Both the position numbers and the translations under genes were made by a program. A stretch of 7,982 nucleotides of DNA, from positions 1 to 7,982 of the forward strand of contig MHKJ01000030.1 in assembly GCA_001818355.1 (NCBI GenBank), in the 5' to 3' direction. Source of the DNA: Candidatus Kerfeldbacteria bacterium RIFOXYC2_FULL_38_9. GTDB lineage: Bacteria > Patescibacteriota > Patescibacteriia > UBA9570 > XYC2-FULL-38-9. This document shows, one piece after another, positions 1 to 5,081 of the stretch (position 1 is its first letter; each line of letters begins with the position of its first letter). The notes beneath the pieces are model-generated. The model had not been told where the DNA came from and ran no database searches. It saw only the letters and a program-made list of their open reading frames with translations.

Positions 1-86
1 CCCGCCGATGCATATCTGATGAGCAGGCAACCAAAAATACAGAATAGTTCTGCTAAACACTAATGATTCTACACGGCATACTTTAT
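1..86. repeat. Left arm of an 86-bp perfect inverted repeat
   Basis: Base i pairs with base 1787-i without a mismatch from 1 to 86; base 87 (A) against 1700 (A) ends the match. The arm begins CCCGCCGATGC and its inner end is ...GCATACTTTAT. It lies 184 bp before the first gene of the enclosed operon. It contains a small internal hairpin, AGAA-TAG-TTCT, at about 41-51. Because it starts at base 1 of the window, the repeat may continue outward and its true outer edge is unknown. Confidence 0.95.
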
Positions 87-270
87 ATGTTAAGTTATAA
101 GATAAAATAAATATTTATTATATTTATGCTAATTTTAGGTAAATATTATAGATATGATGCATGATATATTTCTTATATTTGACAGTATTCTTATCTTAGT
201 CTATGATATACATTGATTTTAAATAAGTTAAAAATCATATAAATAATTAACTCAACTAAGAATTAAAAAT
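87..270 (+). promoter_or_regulatory. Very AT-rich leader with a strong sigma70-like promoter
   Basis: A near-consensus promoter is visible: TTGACA at 179-184, a 17-bp spacer, and TATGAT at 202-207. Transcription would start near 214, giving an untranslated leader of about 57 nt before the ATG at 271. The leader can form a small hairpin, TGATTTT (214-220) with AAAATCA (231-237) around a 10-nt loop, at the predicted start of the transcript. No Shine-Dalgarno sequence precedes the ATG. The promoter lies inside the inverted repeat, so it would move with the operon if the segment moved or inverted. Confidence 0.6.
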
Positions 271-960
271 ATGGAAAGTATAGAGAATCAGTTCATTGTC
301 CCAGAAGACAAGTATACAGGTAATGTAAAGGGTCTTGCCATTAGAGCAATCAAATTTGGTCGTGTAACAGAAAGTGGAAAGATCGTTTTAGATGTGGATA
401 ATTTGTCAAAAGACGATGCGCTTCGGCTTTGTCTTGTGTTGAGATTTATCGCACATGAGTTTAAAGAAGAAATTGTTTCTGCTGTTCGGCCAGTTGAATT
501 AACGGGTGTCTTAAATCAACGGATCGAAGCAATCGGAGCTGGATTGAGTAAATTATCAAAAAATGGATTTGCAAAAAAAATTGGAAGAGGACAATACATC
601 ATTCATCACTATAAAATTGATGAGTTTTTAACTGACTTGGAAGATCAACAATCACAATCTGGCCAAACAAAAAACTCTACCAAGAAAAGTGGTAACGGTC
701 ATTCCACAGTGAGTACGAAGCAATTGACAGGTGTAGGATTAGATATACAGATGCTTATTGATAATGGTTTTCTCGATAAACCAAGATTAATGAGTGATAT
801 CATTGATGAACTAAAAAAAGAATCACGCTATCATTCGGATAGGGTTGTTGATAAAACAGTTCGAGATAGCTTTGTTAAAAATCGAAGAAGCCTCAAAAGA
901 ATTGAAAATAATAATGGAGGCAAAGCAAGATGGGTGTATGTTGTTAGAAAATCACAGTAA
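271..960 (+). CDS. Putative double winged-helix DNA-binding protein
   Basis: This is a 229-aa protein that I cannot assign to a named family. Residues about 45-122 look like a winged helix: helices around LSKDDALRLC and GLSKLSKNGF, then a basic beta-wing (KKIGRGQYIIHHY). A low-complexity Q/S/T/G/K linker follows at about 125-150. A second possible winged-helix or helical domain (about 155-229) ends in a basic stretch (KNRRSLKR) and a short strand (RWVYVVRK). There is no signal peptide or membrane segment, so it should be cytoplasmic. It is the first gene of a two-gene operon, with the PLD-like gene starting 6 bp downstream. It probably binds DNA, either regulating the operon or targeting its partner; that role is inference. 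The start at 271 is the first ATG after a good promoter. Both genes are enclosed by the inverted repeat. Confidence 0.75.
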   Translation: MESIENQFIVPEDKYTGNVKGLAIRAIKFGRVTESGKIVLDVDNLSKDDALRLCLVLRFIAHEFKEEIVSAVRPVELTGVLNQRIEAIGAGLSKLSKNGFAKKIGRGQYIIHHYKIDEFLTDLEDQQSQSGQTKNSTKKSGNGHSTVSTKQLTGVGLDIQMLIDNGFLDKPRLMSDIIDELKKESRYHSDRVVDKTVRDSFVKNRRSLKRIENNNGGKARWVYVVRKSQ

Positions 961-966
961 ATATAT

Positions 967-1704
967 ATGAGTGAAATTAACCTAAAGGCAGAACTGAATA
1001 GATTGCCAATAAAAAGAATGAATGGTCAACAGAAATTTATTGCAGTAGCTTGTATTATGATCAGCTCATCATTAGAGAAAGAAATTTCTGTTAAAGAAAT
1101 TCAGAAAAATTGGAAAAAATCTTTGCTTGGCATTGGATACAGTTATACCTATTATGATCGATCGCAGACAGAAGATTGGGTCGTGCCAGTATCATCGGCA
1201 ACTGGTATTTTTACCATTACCTCTGATGGTCTCCGGCAGTTCAAATCATTACAAGGCATTAAAGATGTAAATAACAAATATAGAAAGAATGGTTCATTAG
1301 TCATTTTCGACAAAAAAAGTACACACACTTTTGATAAATATGTCAGAGGTATCGTTGGGAATGCAAAAAAAGAGATATTGATTGCTGATTCTTGGGTAAA
1401 TGAGTATACATTCGACAATATATTGGATTCGATCCCAGTGACTGTGAATATTAAATTAATTTATGCAAATCCAGTTGATAAATTTGATCAAAGAAAAAAA
1501 CGATTTGAGTCTGAATATACAAAATTTTATTCAAAACAATATAAGTCGTTACATGATCGTTTTTTTATTGTTGATGGCCAAGGCTATATCAGTGGCCCAT
1601 CGTTGAAAGATGCCGCTTTAAAAAGTCCAGCTATTTTAGTAGAGTTAGGCAAAAGCGAATCGTCTTTGTTAAGACTTTTTCATCAAGAATTGTGGAAAAA
1701 ATAA
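967..1704 (+). CDS. Winged-helix plus PLD-like (single HxR...D motif) protein
   Basis: This is a 245-aa protein. Residues about 10-95 look like a winged helix-turn-helix (helix EISVKEIQKNWKK, strand GIFTITSDGLRQF). Residues about 120-245 resemble a phospholipase-D-like domain: strand KKEILIADSWV, strand VNIKLIYANP, then SLHDRFFIVDG with H196, R198 and D203, and GPSLKDA at 210-216. This matches the PLD-like variant H-x-R-x4-D seen in MIT_C-like and other single-motif members; the classical HxKxxxxD has Lys where this has Arg. PLD-fold enzymes with one motif per chain generally work as dimers, so a nuclease or phosphodiesterase is possible, but catalysis is unproven. It starts 6 bp after the upstream gene. 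Its TAA stop (1702-1704) lies inside the right inverted-repeat arm, so the repeat edge coincides with the end of the cargo. There is no visible Shine-Dalgarno (context ATATATATG). Confidence 0.8.
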   Translation: MSEINLKAELNRLPIKRMNGQQKFIAVACIMISSSLEKEISVKEIQKNWKKSLLGIGYSYTYYDRSQTEDWVVPVSSATGIFTITSDGLRQFKSLQGIKDVNNKYRKNGSLVIFDKKSTHTFDKYVRGIVGNAKKEILIADSWVNEYTFDNILDSIPVTVNIKLIYANPVDKFDQRKKRFESEYTKFYSKQYKSLHDRFFIVDGQGYISGPSLKDAALKSPAILVELGKSESSLLRLFHQELWKK

Positions 1705-1786
1705 AGTATGCCGTGTAGAATCATTAGTGTTTAGCAGAACTATTCTGTATTTTTGGTTGCCTGCTCATCAGATATGCATCGGCGGG
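1701..1786. repeat. Right arm of the 86-bp perfect inverted repeat
   Basis: Exact reverse complement of bases 1-86. It starts one base before the stop codon of the PLD-like gene and ends GCATCGGCGGG. The enclosed segment between the arms is 1614 bp. The match stops on the inner side at a clear mismatch. The outer side cannot be tested, because nothing precedes base 1. Confidence 0.95.
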
Positions 1787-1827
1787 CAAAAATTCCTTCC
1801 CCCTGACCCCCTTCCTTTTTGCCCGCC
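1781..1827. terminator. 12-bp perfect stem enclosing a polypyrimidine mirror repeat
   Basis: GGCGGGCAAAAA (1781-1792) pairs with TTTTTGCCCGCC (1816-1827). The 23-nt loop is a mirror repeat, TTCCTTCCCCC (1793-1803), TGA, CCCCCTTCCTT (1807-1817), whose last two bases overlap the right stem. The first six stem bases belong to the inverted-repeat arm. It could stop transcription coming out of the PLD-like gene, but no U-tract follows the stem, so classical intrinsic termination is uncertain. The minus strand of the loop is purine-rich with G-runs. Confidence 0.5.
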
Positions 1828-1835
1828 GCGTCCTA

Positions 1836-2056
1836 TTCCGTTTCGCTCGAATTTTGTGTATAATAAGTTCGAATTTCGTCGTAAGTAGTCAGTTAAAAAT
1901 AAAAATACCTTTTCAGAAGGTATTTTTTCATTGATTTAGGGGACGAGGGATGAGAAGGGTTGGGAGTGAGCAAGGAATGAAATGACGAAGCGAACGATCG
2001 CTGGATTGCCGGTGGCAAGCCAGCGCCAACCCAGGACAAAAATCCCTCTTCCCCAG
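1836..2056. repeat. Dispersed ~220-bp repeat, copy A
   Basis: This copy aligns along its whole length with 3010-3229 in the same orientation. The first ~30 bp diverge moderately; from TTCGAATTTCGTCG onward only a handful of bases differ. Landmarks in order are the TTCCGTTTCGCT start, the CGTCGTAAGTAGTCAG block, a terminator-like hairpin, a purine-rich GGGGACGAGGGATGAGAAGG block, ACGAAGCGAACGATCG, and a GCCGGTGGCAAGCCAGCG block with short pairing segments, ending at CTTCCCCAG. Open frames crossing it on both strands appear incidental: the minus-strand frame is shared by both copies but has no recognisable domain. Confidence 0.9.
1901..1927. terminator. Bidirectional terminator hairpin in repeat copy A
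   Basis: An 11-bp perfect stem, AAAAATACCTT (1901-1911) with AAGGTATTTTT (1917-1927), surrounds a TTCAG loop. A T-run follows on the plus strand and an A-run precedes it, which is the usual shape of a terminator working in both directions. The same hairpin is kept exactly in the second repeat copy. Confidence 0.75.
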
Positions 2057-2108
2057 TTGGACGTTCGAGCCAGCGAAAACCCAAAACCATGGCCTGAAAA
2101 CCTTGGCC

Positions 2109-2136
2109 TTGAATTTATTGCACGAAATGATATAGT
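2109..2136 (+). promoter_or_regulatory. Possible promoter of the DUF5674 gene
   Basis: TTGAAT (2109-2114), a 16-bp spacer and TATAGT (2131-2136) lie just before the ATG at 2147. Transcription would start within a few bases of the start codon, giving a nearly leaderless mRNA, as also suggested at 4835-4872. It sits downstream of the repeat copy A terminator, which fits a separate transcription unit. Confidence 0.4.
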
Positions 2137-2146
2137 AAATGTACAT

Positions 2147-2494
2147 ATGAGTGAAACGCGCATTGTTACACAACACATTTCTCTTCCTGAATTAAAACAG
2201 CTGGCTGAGCAACGCTTTGGTGATATGGTTAAAGCTGTGGTTGATCTTGAAAAGAATATCATGGTAGTTGGTGGTGAGTTACATTCTGATCAAGAGAAGT
2301 TATTAATTGAACAAGGTTCAAAGCAAGAAAATGTATGGGGGATTAATTTGTATCCAGATGTGGTTGGTGATGATTGGTTAGAATTTGATTCAATGATAAA
2401 TATTCGGCCGCGTCAGAATAATCGTTCAAGATCTGTTGAAGATATGAATATACAAAAACAAATTATCGCGCTTGTGAATAAATTACTGCAATAA
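2147..2494 (+). CDS. DUF5674 family protein
   Basis: This is a 115-aa protein of unknown function that I recognise as DUF5674 from its conserved core: LPELKQLAEQRFGDMVKAVVD (residues 13-33 approximately), VGGELHSDQE (41-50), LLIEQGSKQENVWGINLYP (52-70) and the FDSMINIRP block (80-88). It has no signal peptide or membrane segment. An in-frame ATG at 1982 would add 55 residues, but those codons lie mostly in the dispersed repeat and have no family-like sequence. The ATG at 2147 gives the family's usual length and follows a plausible promoter, so I prefer it. The next gene begins 2 bp after its stop, so the two are probably co-transcribed. I recall this family chiefly from CPR genomes; its biochemical role is not known to me. 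Confidence 0.8.
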   Translation: MSETRIVTQHISLPELKQLAEQRFGDMVKAVVDLEKNIMVVGGELHSDQEKLLIEQGSKQENVWGINLYPDVVGDDWLEFDSMINIRPRQNNRSRSVEDMNIQKQIIALVNKLLQ

Positions 2495-2496
2495 TT

Positions 2497-2841
2497 ATGT
2501 CATATCAACATGCAGAATTAGCCACTGGTCGTTGGCACACTCTTTCGTTGATGGAACAGCTTGGGAATATTGGTAGTGAAGTAGAACGAACGATCCGATG
2601 GAAAAACAAACAAAACAGTGTTCAAGCTACGAAGGCTATGGAACGTGCTTTGGAATTATTAGATTTAACTGCTAGCGATCAACGCTGGATTCAAGCGAAG
2701 CGTTTGAAGGAAATTCTACGTATGCGGGAGGTATTGTGTGATTGGTTTTATGGTGATAATAATTATCACAGCACCTCTCGGCAGTGGCAAAAGTATTTTT
2801 TGTATTTTGGTATTGCAGCCCGGCAATCTAGTTTTTCATAA
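2497..2841 (+). CDS. Conserved hypothetical helical protein (CPR-type)
   Basis: This is a 114-aa, probably all-alpha protein. The features visible are YQHAELATGRW near the N-terminus, EQLGNIGSEVERTIRWKNK (about 20-38), MERALELLDLT (48-58) and KRLKEILRMREVLCDWFYG (68-86), ending in the aromatic segment WQKYFLYFGIAAR (97-109). There is no signal peptide or transmembrane segment. From memory it resembles a small uncharacterised protein recurring in Patescibacteria, with conserved residues in a helical bundle; I know no function. It starts 2 bp after the DUF5674 stop and has no Shine-Dalgarno of its own, so expression probably depends on the upstream gene. Confidence 0.75.
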   Translation: MSYQHAELATGRWHTLSLMEQLGNIGSEVERTIRWKNKQNSVQATKAMERALELLDLTASDQRWIQAKRLKEILRMREVLCDWFYGDNNYHSTSRQWQKYFLYFGIAARQSSFS

Positions 2842-3009
2842 TGCTAATTTGTTATCCGCTAAATTCTGGTTGGTTTTGTAATTCAAAGTAAGATCGTTGA
2901 TATCGGTATCAGGTTTGGTGATAGGGAGTGGTTTAAATAACGACCGCTGGCCTGCGATGACAATGCATAAGTTACAGCTGTACCACAGCGTTGTAGCGCT
3001 TGTTTCCAT
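2842..3009. other. Non-coding gap after the DUF5674 operon
   Basis: These 168 bp separate the 114-aa gene from repeat copy B. No open frame of note is seen. One small hairpin, GCTGT-ACC-ACAGC (about 2977-2989), is present but has no T-run. The terminator for this operon is more likely the hairpin inside repeat copy B at 3074-3100. Confidence 0.5.
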
Positions 3010-3229
3010 TTCCGTTTCGCTTGAATATTTGGTAAAATACGTTCGAATTTCGTCGTAAGTAGTCAGTAAAAATAAAAATACCTTTTCAGAAGGTATTTTT
3101 TCATTGATTTAGGGGACGAGGGATGAGAAGGGTTGGAAGTGAACAAGGAATAAAATGACGAAGCGAACGATCGATGGATTGCCGGTGGCAAGCCAGCGCC
3201 AACCCAGGACAAAAATCCCTCTTCCCCAG
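3010..3229. repeat. Dispersed ~220-bp repeat, copy B
   Basis: Second copy of the repeat at 1836-2056, in the same orientation and nearly identical after its first ~30 bp. Differences include GTTGGAAGTGAACAAGGAAT against GTTGGGAGTGAGCAAGGAAT and GATCGATGG against GATCGCTGG. The copies end at the same point (CTTCCCCAG), which marks a definite repeat boundary. Copy B lies 21 bp before the attC-like element; copy A leads into the DUF5674 gene. The two copies therefore bracket the DUF5674 operon. Confidence 0.9.
3074..3100. terminator. Bidirectional terminator hairpin in repeat copy B
   Basis: AAAAATACCTT (3074-3084) pairs with AAGGTATTTTT (3090-3100) around TTCAG, followed by a further T. It is identical to the hairpin in copy A. 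It is well placed to end transcription of the DUF5674 operon. Confidence 0.75.
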
Positions 3230-3250
3230 CCGGCAAAAAACTTCGGATAT

Positions 3251-3384
3251 GCCTAACGATGCATGGCGGAACCCGCCAGTTGTTGCTCGTCGCTACGAGA
3301 CTGCGCACATCTGTCGGCTAGCCAAAATCCGTTGCGTGAGCTACGCTCACTACACGGACTTTGTCTAGCCACCGCGCGTTAGGC
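3251..3384. other. attC-like structured recombination site candidate
   Basis: The element is bounded by GCCTAAC (3251-3257), fitting the integron R'' consensus RYYYAAC, and GTTAGGC (3378-3384), fitting R' GTTRRRY. Between them are nested hairpins: GGCGG-AAC-CCGCC (about 3265-3277), CTCGT-CGCT-ACGAG (about 3286-3299), and a long one at 3316-3370. The total of 134 bp is within the attC size range I know (roughly 57-141 bp). The flanks outside the ends are also weakly complementary. L boxes are not clearly matched and no integrase gene is present, so a different transposon end or a structured intergenic repeat remains possible. The element is more GC-rich than its surroundings. Confidence 0.45.
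3316..3370. repeat. Long imperfect hairpin within the attC-like element
   Basis: The outer stem of 17 bp (GGCTAGCCAAAATCCGT against ACGGACTTTGTCTAGCC, two mismatches) is followed by a symmetric TGC/TAC bulge. A perfect 6-bp GTGAGC/GCTCAC inner stem then closes on a TAC loop. It is one of the strongest secondary structures in the window. Confidence 0.85.
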
Positions 3385-3487
3385 GACATATTCCCAAGTC
3401 TCTTTTTAAGAATAAGGAACGAGTGAAAAATTTTTATTTTTAAAGAAGGGGAAATAGAATATATTATTTACTAATCAACTAAACATT

Positions 3488-4444
3488 ATGATTACATACA
3501 TACTATTTATCATCGGATTTTTCCTTCTCATTAAAGGTGCTAATCTCTTAGTTGATGGTTCGGCTTCAATCGCAAAAAAACTCAAAATTTCAAGTATTGT
3601 TATTGGCTTAACCATAGTGGCCTTTGGCACTTCCGCTCCAGAATTTATTGTTAACATTTTTGCAAGCGTGCAAGGCAACACCGAAATTGCGATTGGAAAT
3701 ATTTTGGGAAGTAATATCGCAAATATACTGCTAATACTCGGGATATCAGCCATTATTTACCCCATAACCGCAAAGAAAAACACAGTTTTAAAAGAAATCC
3801 CATTGAGCCTTTTGGCTGCCATTGTGTTGGGTCTTATGGCCAATGATATGATTATTGATGGAGCAAGCTTTTCTGGTATCACAAGAATAGATGGTTTTAT
3901 TTTCTTGTCTTTTTTTATTATTTTTCTTTACTACACATTTGGAATTACAAAGTCCGATAAAGATATTGTTGAAGAAGAAATTAAAGTATTTACTTACTCT
4001 AAGTCTGCAATATTCATTATCTTAGGCCTTGTCGGTTTAACTATTGGTGGAAAATGGATTGTTGATGGTGCTGTTCAAATCGCCGAATTTTTTAATATAA
4101 GTCAATCATTAATCGGATTAACAATTGTTGCGGTTGGTACCTCGTTGCCGGAATTAGCCACTTCTGCGATTGCCGCTTACAAAAAACAATCAGACATTGC
4201 AATCGGAAATGTAGTCGGATCAAATATTTTCAACATTTTTTGGATTCTTGGCGCTAGTGCTATTATCCGTCCATTACCATTTAATATAAGCTCCAACAGC
4301 GATATAGCGATGGTGATATTTGCAAGTGTTATGTTGTTTTTGGTAATGTTTGTAGGTAAAAAACGAGTTGTCGAAAGGTGGCAAGGAGTGTTTATGGTTA
4401 TTTCATATGTTGGGTATGTGGTATTTTTGGTTTTAACTAAATAA
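3488..4444 (+). CDS. Calcium/sodium antiporter, CaCA family (YrbG-like)
   Basis: This 318-aa inner-membrane cation antiporter would exchange Ca2+ for Na+ across the cytoplasmic membrane. It is highly hydrophobic with about ten transmembrane segments in two homologous halves. The signature alpha repeats are both present: GTSAPE at 47-52 with GNILGSNI at 69-76 or so, and GTSLPE at 217-222 with GNVVGSNIFN at 240-249. The Glu residues of the two GTS-x-PE motifs are the family's ion-binding residues. A short charged cytoplasmic loop (SDKDIVEEEIK, about 156-166) separates the halves. The length is typical for bacterial members. The start at 3488 precedes the first hydrophobic helix directly; there is no Shine-Dalgarno immediately upstream (context AAACATTATG). 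It appears monocistronic, with no obviously related neighbour. Confidence 0.95.
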   Translation: MITYILFIIGFFLLIKGANLLVDGSASIAKKLKISSIVIGLTIVAFGTSAPEFIVNIFASVQGNTEIAIGNILGSNIANILLILGISAIIYPITAKKNTVLKEIPLSLLAAIVLGLMANDMIIDGASFSGITRIDGFIFLSFFIIFLYYTFGITKSDKDIVEEEIKVFTYSKSAIFIILGLVGLTIGGKWIVDGAVQIAEFFNISQSLIGLTIVAVGTSLPELATSAIAAYKKQSDIAIGNVVGSNIFNIFWILGASAIIRPLPFNISSNSDIAMVIFASVMLFLVMFVGKKRVVERWQGVFMVISYVGYVVFLVLTK

Positions 4445-4834
4445 TGACTGCTTCACCACAAGCCACTTTCTTTCAAAGCAATAATCAGCGTAGTAATAAT
4501 ACCGTCGGTCAAAAAATAGATAATATAGTTCTTCATAAAATGTTGTGAGTCCAAAATTCCACAGGTTTGCACGTGGTTGCAATGGTGCGATTGTTGGTAA
4601 TTTAAAAATCCCAGACTTTCTTTTTGACTCCGCTAACTAGTGGGTAAACCGTTTTTTTGCTATACTAACGCACATAATTCATTAACATGTTTAATTACTA
4701 GGTCTGGCGTAGGCAAAGCTTTTCTCCAATCAAAAGGTTCGAAAGCTGTATTACCAAGCCTGCATTTCAGTACAAACGGAAAATTCGTGCCCACGCGCGT
4801 CACAACCGCCCTTTCCTTGTATTATATAACAATA
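4445..4834. other. Gap of ~390 bp with possible minus-strand gene remnants
   Basis: No convincing intact gene is seen. Two minus-strand frames are open without an ATG. One is 4433-4636 (67 codons), overlapping the antiporter's 3' end by 12 bp and rich in aromatic residues (ELYYLFFDRRYYYYADY). The other is 4660-4821 (53 codons), ending RKALPTPDLVIKHVNELCALV. They are in different frames and could be a decayed or frameshifted gene, but I recognise no family. On the plus strand an extended -10 motif, TGCTATACT, occurs at 4658-4666 without a good -35. A GTG-started plus-strand frame from 4640 runs into the next gene and appears spurious. Confidence 0.35.
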
Positions 4835-4863
4835 TTGTATCATAAGCCAATAAGCTCTATAAT
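4835..4863 (+). promoter_or_regulatory. Promoter of the restriction-modification operon, possible operator
   Basis: TTGTAT (4835-4840), a 17-bp spacer and a perfect TATAAT (4858-4863) lie just upstream of the ATG at 4872. Transcription would start at about 4870, so the mRNA is expected to be essentially leaderless. A perfect 10-bp palindrome, ACAATATTGT (4829-4838), overlaps the -35 element. It is a candidate operator for the controller protein encoded immediately downstream, since controller genes of RM systems are commonly autoregulated. Binding is inference. Confidence 0.65.
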
Positions 4864-4871
4864 AGTTTATT

Positions 4872-5078
4872 ATGAGCAATTCCGTAAAAAAGTTAGCAAT
4901 CAATATTAAAAGAATACGTACTGAAAAAAACATGACTCAGGGGGATTTGTGTAGAGCAACTGGTCTTGATCGTGCTTATATTAGCAATATAGAGAGCGCA
5001 AAGAAAAATCCAACGCTAAAAACTATAGAAAAGATTGCTAAAGCATTGGGTGTTTCTGTTGATGAATTAATGAAATAA
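4872..5078 (+). CDS. XRE-type HTH regulator, putative RM controller (C) protein
   Basis: This 68-aa cytoplasmic protein consists almost entirely of one Cro/C1-type helix-turn-helix domain. Helices 2-3 are in MTQGDLCRATGLDRAYISNIE (21-41), followed by the typical NPTLKTIEKIAKALGVSVDEL block (46-66). Size and composition fit C proteins of type II restriction-modification systems, which bind as dimers to operators near their own promoter and time expression of nuclease against methyltransferase. The methyltransferase starts 3 bp after its stop and the nuclease follows, which supports this role. The ATG at 4872 lies about 2 nt from the predicted transcription start. It could instead be a generic XRE repressor, but the operon context makes C-protein function likely. 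Confidence 0.85.
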   Translation: MSNSVKKLAINIKRIRTEKNMTQGDLCRATGLDRAYISNIESAKKNPTLKTIEKIAKALGVSVDELMK

Positions 5079-5081
5079 AAA

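Noticed and set aside
1152..1418. Minus-strand frame inside the PLD-like gene
   Set aside because: It is a shadow of the coding strand with no promoter or domain support.
1982..2146. N-terminal extension of the DUF5674 gene from the ATG at 1982
   Set aside because: The extra 55 codons lie mostly in the dispersed repeat, have no family-like sequence, and a better start with a promoter is at 2147.
1893..2262. Minus-strand frames in repeat copy A (and the similar one at 3063-3308 in copy B)
   Set aside because: They share sequence only because the repeat is shared, lack recognisable domains, run through the terminator hairpin, and in copy A overlap the DUF5674 gene.
4705..4765. tRNA-like look around GGTTCGAAAGC followed by ACCA
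   Set aside because: The T-arm stem does not pair and no D or anticodon arm can be folded.
4640..4909. 89-codon plus-strand frame with a GTG start
   Set aside because: It overlaps the RM promoter and the start of the controller gene, has no domain, and its composition looks random.
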